Source: Daedaleopsis sinensis (Eukaryota > Basidiomycota > Agaricomycetes > Polyporales > Polyporaceae). Taken from it: a stretch of 64,000 bases of DNA. Numbering within the stretch: position 1 is the first letter of the stretch; each line of letters opens with the position of its first letter. Below, one piece after another: positions 53,688 through 64,000 of the stretch. The translations under genes were made by a program, and so were the position numbers. The DNA is taken from the NCBI GenBank assembly GCA_033807695.1, contig CM066305.1:3596001-3660000 (forward strand), given 5' to 3'. Below the pieces are notes generated by a model. It worked only from the letters and a program-made list of their open reading frames with translations. It had not been told where the DNA came from and made no database searches.

Positions 53688-56416
53688 ATGTCTCAGCGCC
53701 CAGCAAAGCGAGCTCACAAAACTCGCCAAAACGATGACCTCTCTGCAGACTTCGAGGTGACTGCCGCTGCCGCCCACGCCGCAAGACGCAATACACGGGA
53801 CTTTACGGTCAACAATGTCTCGGAAGACAGACGGCGCATCCACCGCACAGAAATTTTACTCCCCACCCCCTCTGACACTCCTTCAACATCTCAACCTGCC
53901 GGTACCTCGGTGAATCCACCGGCAGCGTCCGGATCGGGGGCCTTCCAGCTCGAGGGGGAGGACTGGGACCCAGCCCTGATCGACTGGGGCTTGGATGATG
54001 CGGATGGTGCGCCCGTGCCCCCAGGAGAAGGAGCTACTGCTGGAGGCCCGGAGGCAGCTCGTCGGTACATGAGCTCGGTATGTGCACCCATCCTGATCAA
54101 GCTAGTACGTGCTAATCTGTCTTTGCTGCTCATAGGATGAGCCGATGAAGTTGTTCATACCGGAACGTGATATGTACTTGGACGAGATGATCCGTCGAGA
54201 CGGGTGGGGCCTCGCGATGCATGAACGGTGCATGTCATGCCCAGATCAGGCGACACCAATGAAGGCTACCATTCGGTGCACGACATGCGCCCCCGGACCG
54301 CTTCTCTGCGAACGATGTGCCGTCGCCGCGCACAAGGCGAATCCTTACCACAGGGTCAAGGTGAGACACATTATATCTCATATATTGGTATAATCTCTAA
54401 CTGAGCTCCAGAGGTGGACTGGACGTACATTCGAGGTCACGACACTTAAAGCCCTCGGCCTTCACATCCAACTAGGTCATCACCATGACACGAGCCGTTG
54501 CTCTAATCCCATCCCATCCCGCGACGACTTTTGCGCCATTCACATCGACGGTCGCCATCTCATCGCGCTCGACTTCTGTGGTTGCGATCACACCGCGCGC
54601 TCTGGGACCGTCATGCAGCAGCTGTTCAGGTACGACCTATGGCCGGCGACCAACTGCGATCCGAACACCGCGTTCACGTTCAGCCTGCTCAAACACTACC
54701 ATCTACAGAGTATCCAGGGCAAGGTCACGATGGGCGGCTACTATCAAGCTCTAGAATGCATGACAGACAACACGGGCACTCAGAAGATCGCAGACCGTTA
54801 CAAAGCATTCATGCGTGTTGTAGCGCAGTGGCGGCACCTCAAGCGACTGAAGCGCAACGGCTGAGGGCACGACCCGACCGGTGTTCTTGGGACCCAGCCC
54901 GGGGAGCTTGCAGTCGACTGTCCGGCATGTCCACACCCGGGGATCAACCTCCCAGACAATTGGGACACAGTCTCCGACAATCTCAAGTGCGTCTTTCTGT
55001 TCGTTCCTATATTTATTCTCCTGGCACTAACATAGTTTCGTACCATTTGTTAGATATATGTACATGGTCACCGTCGTAATCGACGCATGCTTCCGTCTAA
55101 AGCGACGAGCCGTCTCAGACGAACAGAAGTACCTAATCCTAGGAAGTGGATGGGGATACTTCGTTGAGGACACCGCCTACCATGAGGTCTTGCAAGCGTA
55201 TGGGGAGCAGAAGGAGGTATGTGTCGTCTTTTCTGGATGTATTAAAGGCTTGAATTGACATTGCGCACAGCTGTCCACTTGCACAGGTTTATCGGCCGTA
55301 GATCACGCAAATACCAAGTTTTCCCGAGGGTACGCCACGACCGGTGTGGGCGGAATGATGTGCACGCGCCACAAGTTCTGGCTAGCGCTCGGACTAGGCG
55401 ACATTCAGAAGGGCGAAAAGTGAGTCGTTCCCATCTATACCTCTGTAAAGTTCATTACTGAGGGGTCAAATAGATACATTAATATGGACTACATCTTTGT
55501 ATGTGCGATACGGCGATACCTCATTCTGAACAAGATCGTCAGTTACGACATTGCATGCCAGTGGTCCTTGGGCCTCCTCGAACGCATTGCGCAATTCCCT
55601 GAGCACCTACGCATCGAAATTCCCGAAGGATCAATAGCGTACGTCATCCCCAAGCTGCATTTCCATGCACACAAGCGTGAGGGACACTCGCCATATTCTC
55701 TCAACTATCGCGTCAGCGCGGCCTGCACGGATGGGGAGGGGATCGAGCGTGGATGGTGGTGGATCCAGCCCGTCGCCAATGCGACGAAGCAGATGGGACC
55801 CGGCCAACGACAAGGTGTTCTTGAGGACCAGTTCGGGTACTCGAACTGGAGGAAGACTGTTCATATGCGTAAGTTACGCACATTTGGTCTTTTCTAGATC
55901 GTGGCTGACGTGATGCCCCGGTTGTCAGCGTGGACCTTGCGCGACCGGTTGCGTAAGGCATGCGACGCCCACCGCGAGCAGCTGGAGGAGTTCGAAGACC
56001 TCACCAACTCACTGCGGAACACGCAGAACCTGATCTTATGGGAAACTCAGGTGGCTTTATGGGAAGCCGACCCGTTCAACCAAGATGACCCATATGTGAC
56101 CACGCTGCAGGGTGAGTCACATCTTGATGCTACCATGGCTGCTGACTTACATGGACTATCTCAGCACCTACACAGACCGAGACGATGCGTGACCTTGCAG
56201 ACGAGGAGCAACGAGCTAGCGCGGTGCCCGGCTTCGTTGCACTTCACGAAGTCAGCGTGGTCGGGTTCATCTCTATGGGACTAGAACTCGAGCAGATCAA
56301 GTAAGTGACACACTGATGAGCTACGTAATACGAACATACCACTAATATTACTACAAAGGACACGAATACAGCAGGACGCTAAGAAGGTGACCACAAGCAA
56401 GGTCGTCCACCTGTAG
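53688..56416 (+). pseudogene. KDZ family transposase 3 with CxC2 cluster, single nonsense codon
   Basis: Nine exons with clean GT/AG introns: 53688-54077, 54136-54360, 54412-54986, 55054-55216, 55271-55419, 55474-55868, 55929-56111, 56165-56300, 56359-56416. Basic N-terminus MSQRPAKRAHKTRQNDDLSA; CxC2 cluster CMSCPDQATPMKATIRCTTC and LCERCAVAAHK; a second cysteine part CDHTARSG; KCPACPxPG-like DCPACPHPGINLPDNW; core VTVVIDACFRLKRR (first Asp), IVSYDIACQWSLGL (second Asp), TDGEGIERGWWWI (Glu). C-terminal coiled region to VVHL, stop 56414-56416. About 757 residues. The only defect is TGA at 54862-54864 where KDZ gene 1 has Arg (GRAHDPAG), compatible with CGA to TGA. The stop codon lies within the first bases of the adjacent foldback element. 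Confidence 0.9.
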
Positions 56417-58068
56417 TCACCACTTCTCTATTAAATAACACAGACACAGGTCTGTGTGCTGCCAGCTGGTGTTGTGAAGGCTGTCTGGGGCATTTGAATA
56501 CAATTGGGGTCCTGGACCATTGGATATACTACAGAGTGCTGGACAGATATTATATATTCAAGAGTCTAGGACCATCATTAAAACCGATGTTTTAAGCTGT
56601 AATTGATGTCCTGCACAACATTTTCAAAGGTATAGACTGTGTAATAACTGCCCTGGACCATATTTTCAAAAGTGTAATCACTGCCCTGGACAACATTTTC
56701 GATAGTGTAGACTGCGTAATCACTGTCCAGGACCTTATTCTAAAAGGTGTGTACTGCGTAATCACTGTCCAGGACCTTATTCTAAAAGGTCTCTGCGCTG
56801 CGTAATCACTGCCCTGGACGACATTTTCAATAGTGCAGACTGCGTAATGACTGCCTAGGACGACATTTTCAAAGGTGTAGACTGCGTAATGACTGCCTAG
56901 GACACTTTAATAAATGTTCAAGCACTTGATCAGAACTGATATTGATTAGATTGCTTGCTATCTCTTTAGATAACAGCTTCTTATCTTTACTGATTGCTTG
57001 ACCATCTAATCTACTGCCCTAAGATCAATAACACGCCATCAGGCGCTTATTCAGCGCCTTTTCCCGTGCCTTATTACCTTAATTAGGCAGGTAGATGGCT
57101 AGGCTACCCTAGGGGGGCCACTTCCTCACCCTATACCTCCCTCATTTCTGCATGGATTTCCTTCATTCAAGTTGTGGTATACTTGTATAGTAAATGGCTA
57201 CTACTGTGTACAGTGTGTGGGTACAACCCCCTCTATTCAGTGCACTGCAATAGGTAGGAATGTTCGCTTTATTTGGGTATTGAATGCTGAATAGCTCAGT
57301 AACCGGTTGGTGCATCATCATGTACAAGGTACCGTTGGAAAGGGCTATAATGTGGCTTTCCAACGAGCCCTTGTACATGAGAATCTGTCTACGGGAACCC
57401 TGGATATGCATTGGTGCTCCTCCTCACTACCTCCAATATTGTGTGGGGTATACCTCCGTCAATTCCTGATCAATCAATGTGATCCTTTTTGCCTTCAGTG
57501 TGCCCAGTATACTACCCCTCAGCCCAGTAGTGTGCCTGGAAATGCACTCCATTGATCCGGATACAATGGGTAATTAGTGTGCAGGTTACCCCCCTGATAG
57601 TACACCCAATACTCCACCGATTAGGGTGTGTAAGACACCGTTGGAAGGCCATCATCGATAGCTTTCCAATGGCGCCCTACTCATTCCCATACACCCAGCG
57701 GTTATAGAGAGTGATTACGCAGTACACACCTTTTAGAATAAGGTCCTGGACAGTGATTACGCAGTCTACACTATCGAAAATATGGTCCAGGGCAGTGATT
57801 ACACTTTTGAAAATATGGTCCAGGGCAGTTATTACACAGTCTATACCTTTGAGACTGTTGTGCAGGACATCAATTACAGCTTAAAACATCGATTTTAATG
57901 ATGGTCCTAGACTCTTGAATATATAATATCTGTCCAGCACTCTGTAGTATATCCAATGGTCCAGGACCCCAATTGTATTCAAATGCCCCAGACAGCCTTC
58001 ACAACACCAGCTGGCAGCACACAGACCTGTGTCTGTGTTATTTAATAGAGAAGTGGTGACTACAGGTG
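56408..58068. mobile_element. Foldback-like TIR element, copy 3 (1661 bp, divergent)
   Basis: Ends CACCTGTAGTCACCACTTCT and its inverse at 58049-58068 start an inverted repeat of several hundred bp. The arms are made of about 60-bp subrepeats (TGCGTAATCACTGTCCAGGA and inverse), unlike copies 1 and 2, but the core (about 56960-57650) is clearly the same as 13290-13990, with words such as TTCAAGTTGTGGTATACTTG and TTAGGCAGGTAG in the same order. No transposase. No target duplication could be defined. It lies between the KDZ 3 stop and a Plavaka fragment. Confidence 0.75.
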
Positions 58069-58069
58069 C

Positions 58070-58571
58070 ATGCTTCCCGGATGTCTTTGTACGAGCGAAA
58101 GGTCAACTCCGTGCAGTTCGGAGCGGTCCCATAGATGAACCCGAGAAGATTGTTGATTTGTTTTTTCGTCAATCCCACATCGAAGGTGAAGTATGCGAAG
58201 TCAAAGTCGGAGCGCGTACGGAAGGGCACCCACAGATTGGAAGGGATGGGGATGGGCTCAGGATGAGGGAGTTTCCCAGTGTTGGAGGCAGAGAAGGAAG
58301 GCTCTGGATGATACATACTTTGCCCTTCGGGTTGCGGCGGTAGCCCGAGGCAGCTTCGCTGTTGAACAGTTCACTACTATGGGCAAAAGGACAATGTTGA
58401 CTAGGGGTGTCACAGAATGAGGTTAGATAAACACAAACCTGGGTGCTGTGCCCTTGGAGTCGCGACACGTGCAGTACAGACAAAGTCATGTTCGACTTGA
58501 CCTCCCGAGTTGAGCAGCTCTCCACAAGCTCCACAGGTGGGAGCCTTGTTGCAGGAATGTCTCGTCGCCAT
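58070..58571 (-). pseudogene. Plavaka-type transposase N-terminal fragment
   Basis: Starts MATRHSCNKAPTCGACGELL at 58571, a small Cys/His motif (C-x2-C, then EHDFVC), an intron near 58440-58403, and then MYHPEPSFSASNTGKLPHPE and NLWVPFRTRSDFDFAYFTFD with VGLTKKQINNLLGFIYG and LTFRSYKDIREA. The 'PF..R.DF..A.......L....IN.LL' pattern is the start of Plavaka (CACTA-related) transposases of mushrooms. The frame runs into the end of the foldback element at 58068, so the catalytic domain is missing. Dead fragment. Confidence 0.6.
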
Positions 58572-59227
58572 AATGTGCGCAGAGTGGTCGCTGATGGTTC
58601 AAATGATCCCAGTCAGATTCATCAGGAAAAAAGGAAATCGACGTAGCCGCCAGCGGTGGCTATGTAGCGGCCGTAGCTGGAGTAGCCGCGCGCACGACCT
58701 CTGTAGTTCCCCGTAGCTAGCTGTAGCATCAAGAAATCACGAACATTGAAATTGTGCTACAAGATACATCTATAAACCGTAAATACATGTTAGAACACCT
58801 CCTTGAACTTATAATCATATCAGACAGTAGTTAGAGGTGTTTTCGTGGGCTTAGAAAAGCGTGGGAACTGTACAGTCATCCACCGGAGTCAGCGCTGAGT
58901 GCCAGCTCACGTCGTTTCGCAAAGTCCGTTCCTCCTCTCCTCCTCCTTACGCTCATGTCTAGCTGCCCCTCTTTACTCTGTGTTCTTGTCACCCTCTCTG
59001 CATACTGTGAGGACTGCCAACTGGCTGCACTGGGACTCTATCTGCCACTGTGAACTTGAAGCTTGCCCCGGGCCCTCTTGCTTACTGCGACTAGTACTAC
59101 TCTGTGGCCTCCTCTCTGCTGGGCTCATTAAGGTATGTCCATGTCACTTGAATTTGTGTGCTGTCTGCTGGCCTAGCAAGTGGCGATGTAACTGCGAGCC
59201 CGGGTTATGGAGAGTTGAATGATTTTT

Positions 59228-59259
59228 GGGCCTACTCGACTCGATTGTCGACTAGGCCC
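59228..59259. repeat. Hairpin GGGCCTACTCGAC / GTCGACTAGGCCC
   Basis: 13-bp arms with one mismatch around a short loop. No element or terminator context was found. Confidence 0.55.
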
Positions 59260-60665
59260 GATTGTCATTCATGACCACCTATCCCTGGCTTGCATCTAGC
59301 ATCCCCCGAGTCCCGAGAACTGTTGCCTATTCAGTTCCCGGTGATGAGCTACATGTAATAGCAGTGTTGATGCTCATGTGTATCCTAAATGCGCCCGGGT
59401 TTTAATACTATCTGTAGACATTGTGTAGTATATGGTCATAGATGTTTTATCTCATACTTGTCTATTGCCCGTTGTTCAATATATTTGATTGTTTGCTATC
59501 CTTATGACTCCTTTGTGCTCCCGTGTATAGCTGCATGTAAGAAATCCCCGGCAGGAAGGCTGAGACCAGCTATCTACGGCCGCTACAGGCCAACTACACA
59601 GCGCTACATAGATGCAAGTGAGCGCTACGGCGACTACTAAAAAGGGGACTTGTCTAAAGAACTACCAGAACTATGTAGACTACTGAGCACTACTTAGTCA
59701 AGCCTTTTTTTCCTGATGTTTTGAGGCTCAGTGCACGTCGATGTAAGATGCACGACGCACTGAGACACACACCAGATACGATCAGGAGTGATAGAGCTTG
59801 GTTCAATAAGAGGGTAGGCACTGCATCAGGAAACCGATGTTTCTCCCAGCGGAGACAAAACTCCGATGGATCCGACAAGGCCTTGGAGGAGGAGGCGGAC
59901 TCATTTCTCACGCTGAAAGAGACGGTGTCTCCTTGAGGAGATCACATCTCCTACCGGGTGCTCTAGCTCATCGGACATGTTACTGTTAGTGTGCATGTGC
60001 ATCTCTAATCTCACCATCGCTCTTGTGCTCACCGCGGTATGTTGTGTTCATCTCTAGTATGTTCGGTACAAGTTTGAGTCGGTCTAACTCACCTGCCAAT
60101 GGTGGTTTGTCAGCGAGTATGCAGGAGCACAAGTAGACAAGCACAGGGAGATTCCTGAAGATATCACCTTCACGTGCGCGGAAATCGACGCTGATATGGA
60201 CAATCTACGCGGTGGTTTTGATGGGTTCCAGGATAGCTCGGATATAGAGCCAGAACCTGAGCCCGAGGCCGCTAGTATAGTAGCCTGGTGGGTACTAGTA
60301 AAAAGTCGATTTGTATCCTACAATGTTCGACAACTTATCTTGTTTCTCAGTGAATCATGCTGGTACTACATCGTGACGATGAACTTGAAATAACCTCTTG
60401 TTTGTGAGAAGATGGCTTGAACATGGCTCCCCTCATGAACACAAAGAGATTGCCGTCTCCTTGAGGAGATGTCGTTCTCTTTGCGGTATCACCGAGAGAA
60501 CGTCCGGTCACTACGGAGTGCGGAAATCCCCCGCTCCATCGGCTCTTTCAGGTACCCATGAGAGACCAAAGAGATACTTCACTTTCCTGATGTGGGCATT
60601 GGGACAGGGTCGAGAGAAGGGGAGGTGAAGGGCAATCAGAGCTACCATCCCCGTTCCGAACGTGT

Positions 60666-60799
60666 GCGCTGAGAGATTTCTAGCGCTGCCTCGTCCTATT
60701 TCCGTGTCCGTATCTCGCTACCCCTGCCTCGTTCCGCAGCGCTGAGAGTGTTCTAGCGCGATTTTCTTCTCTTGCGCGTGCTGAGAGTTTTCTAGCACG
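60666..60799. repeat. Three related stem-loops
   Basis: GCGCTGAGAGATTTCTAGCGC (60666-60686, counted in two halves GCGCTGAGAG and TTTCTAGCGC), its relative at 60739-60759 and CGTGCTGAGAG...TCTAGCACG at 60777-60799. The stems change by compensating substitutions (GCGCT/AGCGC versus CGTGCT/AGCACG). Confidence 0.6.
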
Positions 60800-61242
60800 C
60801 GTGTACGTGTACCACTTTCCTGTCCGACAATCCTTCCATCACTCTTCCTCTCTCCTCCTTTCATACATTTACATTTCAACACAATAACAACCACACACAT
60901 ACTTTTCCCCTTTCTTTCGTCCTTTACCGTTCGCATTGTCGGTTTGGTGAATATCACTCTTAGACGCCCCTTCGCGCGCCGCGTCGGGGCGTCTGTACTC
61001 AGCCAAAACACCGCGTGAACAGCCCGTGTCTCACAGGCTAGTTAGCGCAGGAGATTTGCGTCTTGCGAACGCTCTCGGCCCCGAACAAGATATAAGAGAA
61101 TTTGCTGATGGCCCATGCTTGGCCAATGAGCCGAAGGCGAAATCTCGACTGTCCCGAACAAAGAGTACTATGAGCTATCTATAATAACATAAGGGAAGAT
61201 AGCACGGGGGTAGTAATGACCAGCATAGACACGAATCCTTTG

Positions 61243-63975
61243 TCAGTGAACCCCAATCGCTTGCTGCAGCAGTTCGTCCAGAGTCTGTGCACACGGCCAT
61301 CAGCAACGAACGAAATAACAGAGGGACACGCCAGGAGCCACGCACCTCGTCCATCTCCTCCAGCTGCCTGAACGTGCTCGCGTATATGTTCCGGATCTCC
61401 GGATGGAGCGCCGCAGCGTCGATCGGCCGCCCGAACAGCATCTCCTCGACCGCGTCCAACGGTTCCCGCTCCGGCCTCTTCTGGCTCAACGACGCCCGCA
61501 TCTCGATCACCGCCATCATCTCGTTCAGCCCAAAGTCGTTCTTCGGGAGCACCAAGCGGGGCTTGTCCACCTTTGCGTACGGCGCCGGCATCTCGCCCAC
61601 CGCCGCGGGCGACGATGGCGTCGCCGTCCGGTAGTCGGACACAGCGGACGCGAACGATGCCTGCCGTTCGTGCGGAGGCGGGTACCCTCGCGCGCGACTG
61701 CTCGCCGTAGGCGTCACCGTGTGTGAGCGGCTGTACTCGGACTCCCCGGGGCTCGCCGTCCGGTAGCTCGAGAGCCGCGAGATGGAGGGCGAGCCTCGCG
61801 CGACGTCGCGCGCGGTGGGCGTCGCGGTGCGGGACGTCGATGTCCCGTGCGTAATGGTCCCGTTGGCCGAGTATGCCGAGTCTGTGCTTGACCGCTCCGA
61901 GCCGCTCCCCACGCTTTGTCCGGAGGACGATTGGGATATCGGCGTCCTGCCCGTTTCCTTCTCTTGCTTGATCTTGTTCAGCACTCGGTCAATCTTAGGG
62001 CCCAGACCATCCTTGCCATGGGCAAGGACGCCATGCAACAAGTCATCGCCCGACGGGTCAGTCTTGACGCCTCCGTGATAGACTTCGCTGCTCCACTCCT
62101 TTTCGACAATGTCGCTGATATCGTATGTCTCGCCGTCAGTATCCACGTACGAGTAGCGCATCTTGTCGTCGACCTCGTAACGAGAGCTGCGCAGCATTGC
62201 GTTCCCTGGGAGCAACACGTCCAAGCCCCTCGCCGAGTTCGTTTGCGCGGAGAGAATGGCCCGCTGGTTGGCACGCGTAGCGGCGCGCTGTGCGGCTATA
62301 ATCTCCTGTTTGGACAGTTGACGCTTACTAGTATCCTCGTTGGCCCCCGAGTCGGACGCAGTGCTCGAACTCGCGACAGATTCCCGCAATTGCTGCAAGG
62401 CGAGTTCGTCGAGAGGTGCGGACGAGCGATGACGAGCAGCCGAGATACGGTACGCGACCGCGCGACGCAAGATGAAGACCGGGTCGTCTGCCCGAACGTC
62501 GTCTGGCGAGCCGAGCAGCAGCTGCGCGGAGTCGATTGACCGGCGCTTGCTGTCGCTGAACCTCCGTTCGACTTGCCGGTACGTCGGGGGACGGGGGTAC
62601 GCGTCGATGACCTTGCTGGAAGGAGCCAGCTCGCGCTCTGATAATGCAATATGAGAAACGGGAAGGAGGCGGAGCATGAGAGATTCTCACCTCTGCCATT
62701 GACTTCGACAGCAAGACCATACCGCACGCGCGACGAGCTTCTCCGCTTCGTCTGCTTGTCCTCGATCTCGTCTCCCCCATCCACGACTCCCTCTGGGATA
62801 CCAAACCTGTCCAAGCCCTGTTCGATCACCTCCGCAACGGTGATGTTCTTCGGGAACACGAAGATTTTCTTGCGCATCGCTTGCGAGATCCCAGGAGACG
62901 GGACCTGGCTCGCTTGTGGTCGGTTCCGCAGCGTATTCTTGAACACGATCGCCTCCGTCTGAGGGTCGAACACCATGTCGTCTGGCAGATCGTCGGGGTA
63001 TATGATGAGTTGGAGACCGAACCGGAAGGATGGTGAGCTGAATCGTTCAGGCGGCACGGAGTTGCCACCTGTAGTAGACACACTCAGGAACCCACGACCG
63101 CGCGCCGAGTCGTCCCCATCGACGCTCTCCGCGAGCAGAGTCTCGTCTCCGTCCTCATTGAAGCTGTCGTCCGCGTGGCCTCTGCGGTTGAGGTAGAACT
63201 TCACCTGCGAGTCGTCCGTGAAGTCGTTCATGGAGAGCTTCTTGATGGCCGGATGCATGGAGAGGTTGCTCACAAGAGAGCTGATGCTGCCCACACTGCT
63301 ACGCTTCACCTTCGGGAGCTCAAGCGCAGCCTCGACGAGCGACTCGAATACACCGAGCGGTCTCTCGTCCGGACGCAGCACGGCCGAGGAGCCCTCGACC
63401 TGTTTGATCGTGAGGTAGTAGTCCTTGTCGTCCTCGCCTGCAGGAAGGCGGAAGCGCTGGATGGCCTGGCGCACGAGGTCGCCTGAGGTGGTAGAAGAGT
63501 TGAGGAGGACGGTCTTGAACGTCGCCTCTGTCTGAAGCTGGTCTCCAGCGAAGACTCGCACGACACTGAGGTCGGGTAGCCCGACACCCTGTCCGTCCAT
63601 CGCGGTGGGCGACAGAACTAGGGAGCCGGGACGCGGCCGGGGACCGCCAGCGGAGAGACCGGAGGCAGAACTCGTCGAGGAGCTGAACGACATGGAGCCT
63701 TGCATGACGGCCGAGGCGGACTGGAGCCCATACGAGGGCTGCGCCTCGGGCGGCGAGGAGGGAGAACGGTTGAGGTATTGCTGGTACAGAGCCTGCTGTT
63801 GCTGGTCGCGCTGGCGAAGCTGCGAGGCGTGTTGCGAAATCTGAACTTGCGTTTGGTTTTGAGGCTCTTGCTGGAAATGCCCTTCCGTGTCCTGTGGCGA
63901 AACGTTCTGAGCGGCTCTGCGCGGGTCTGTCGAGTTCTTCTGCATCGCTTGCTGCTGTTGCTGCCGTGCGTTCAT
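61243..63975 (-). CDS. Ras-association (RA) domain protein
   Basis: Three exons: 63975-62691, 62638-61346, 61284-61243, with introns GTGAGA...TTATCAG and GTGCGT...GCACAG. Start MNARQQQQQAMQKNSTDPRR, only 25 bp from the window edge, so an upstream exon cannot be excluded. A Gln-rich N-terminus is followed by a first RA/ubiquitin-like domain, LPDLSVVRVFAGDQLQTEAT and FKTVLLNSSTTSGDLVRQAI with DYYLTIKQ, a middle part with MVFDPQTEAIVF, and a second RA-like part, FVFPKNITVAEVIEQGLDRF to VIDAYPRPPTYRQVERRF. A Ser/Thr-rich C-terminus and a helix ending TLDELLQQAIGVH close it. About 870 residues. RA domains bind GTP-loaded Ras-type GTPases, so it probably acts as a signalling effector or scaffold. 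No defect; codon use is strongly GC-rich, unlike the transposon remains. Confidence 0.75.
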
Positions 63976-64000
63976 GGTGACCGGGGAGCTACCATCCGGG

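Larger units (their letters stand above)
58572..61242. other. Long stretch without a supported gene
   Basis: Short open frames occur (for example 59721-59936 and 60196-60393, MDNLRGGFDGFQDSSDIEPE) but none shows a family. It contains a hairpin at 59228-59259, a repeated CTCCTTGAGGAGAT word at about 59930 and 60461, and three stem-loops at 60666-60799. The last 200 bp is the 3' side of the Ras-association gene. Confidence 0.4.

Noticed and set aside
61287..62539. Long plus-strand open frames across the Ras-association gene
   Set aside because: They are antisense shadows of a GC-rich coding region; the minus frame has domain content and clean introns.

Overview
The window is nuclear DNA of a filamentous basidiomycete, most likely an agaricomycete mushroom. 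The signs are intron-rich genes with short introns (about 50-65 bp, GT/AG), KDZ (Kyakuja-Dileera-Zisupton) transposases with their cysteine-cluster domains, a TET/JBP-type dioxygenase gene, Tnp2 (CACTA) and Plavaka relatives, and WD40 and F-box debris. No rRNA, tRNA or CRISPR was recognised. Only the rightmost 2.7 kb (a Ras-association-domain gene) looks like a conserved core gene; the rest is a transposon-rich accessory region.

Layout. 0.5-3.5 kb: a decayed ORF split by a complete, gag-only Copia-type LTR element with a perfect 5-bp target duplication. 3.8-7.8 kb: KDZ gene 1 (minus). 8.4-10.7 kb: a divergent pair, an RNase H1-N-like gene (minus) and a multi-copy 'family A' gene (plus). 11.5-12.0 kb: Copia RNase H fragment. 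12.3-14.8 and 27.0-29.5 kb: a 2.47-kb inverted duplication, each arm holding a 1.66-kb foldback-like element and a palindromic satellite; between the arms lie a WD40 fragment, F-box-like debris, a decayed CACTA (Tnp2) transposase, LTR remnants and GC-rich low-complexity DNA. 30.8-33.3 kb: KDZ gene 2 (minus, truncated). 36.0-36.9 kb: non-autonomous hAT-like element. 37.9-39.7 kb: decayed hypothetical gene. 40.8-42.7 kb: 3' end of a Ty3/Gypsy element. 43.4-48.1 kb: second family A gene (minus), interrupted by an apparently intact Tc1/mariner element. 48.4-50.0 kb: two RNase H1-N-like genes (plus). 49.9-50.7 kb: small hypothetical gene (minus). 51.3-53.4 kb: TET/JBP-type oxygenase gene (minus), head to head with KDZ gene 3 (53.7-56.4 kb, plus). 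56.4-58.1 kb: third foldback-like element. 58.1-58.6 kb: Plavaka 5' fragment. 61.2-64.0 kb: Ras-association-domain gene.

The most interesting structure is at 43-56 kb: a family A / RNase H1-N divergent pair, a TET/JBP oxygenase and a KDZ transposase in one block. The family A / RNase H1-N divergent pair occurs again beside KDZ gene 1 at 8.4-10.7 kb, so it may travel with KDZ elements. TET/JBP enzymes oxidise methylated bases, and their association with KDZ transposons in mushrooms is published; the repeated RNase H1-N / family A neighbour is, as far as I can tell, not a described part of that association. Nearly all mobile-element genes here carry one or a few inactivating changes, several of them consistent with C-to-T (or G-to-A) nonsense transitions. 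All domain calls were made by eye.
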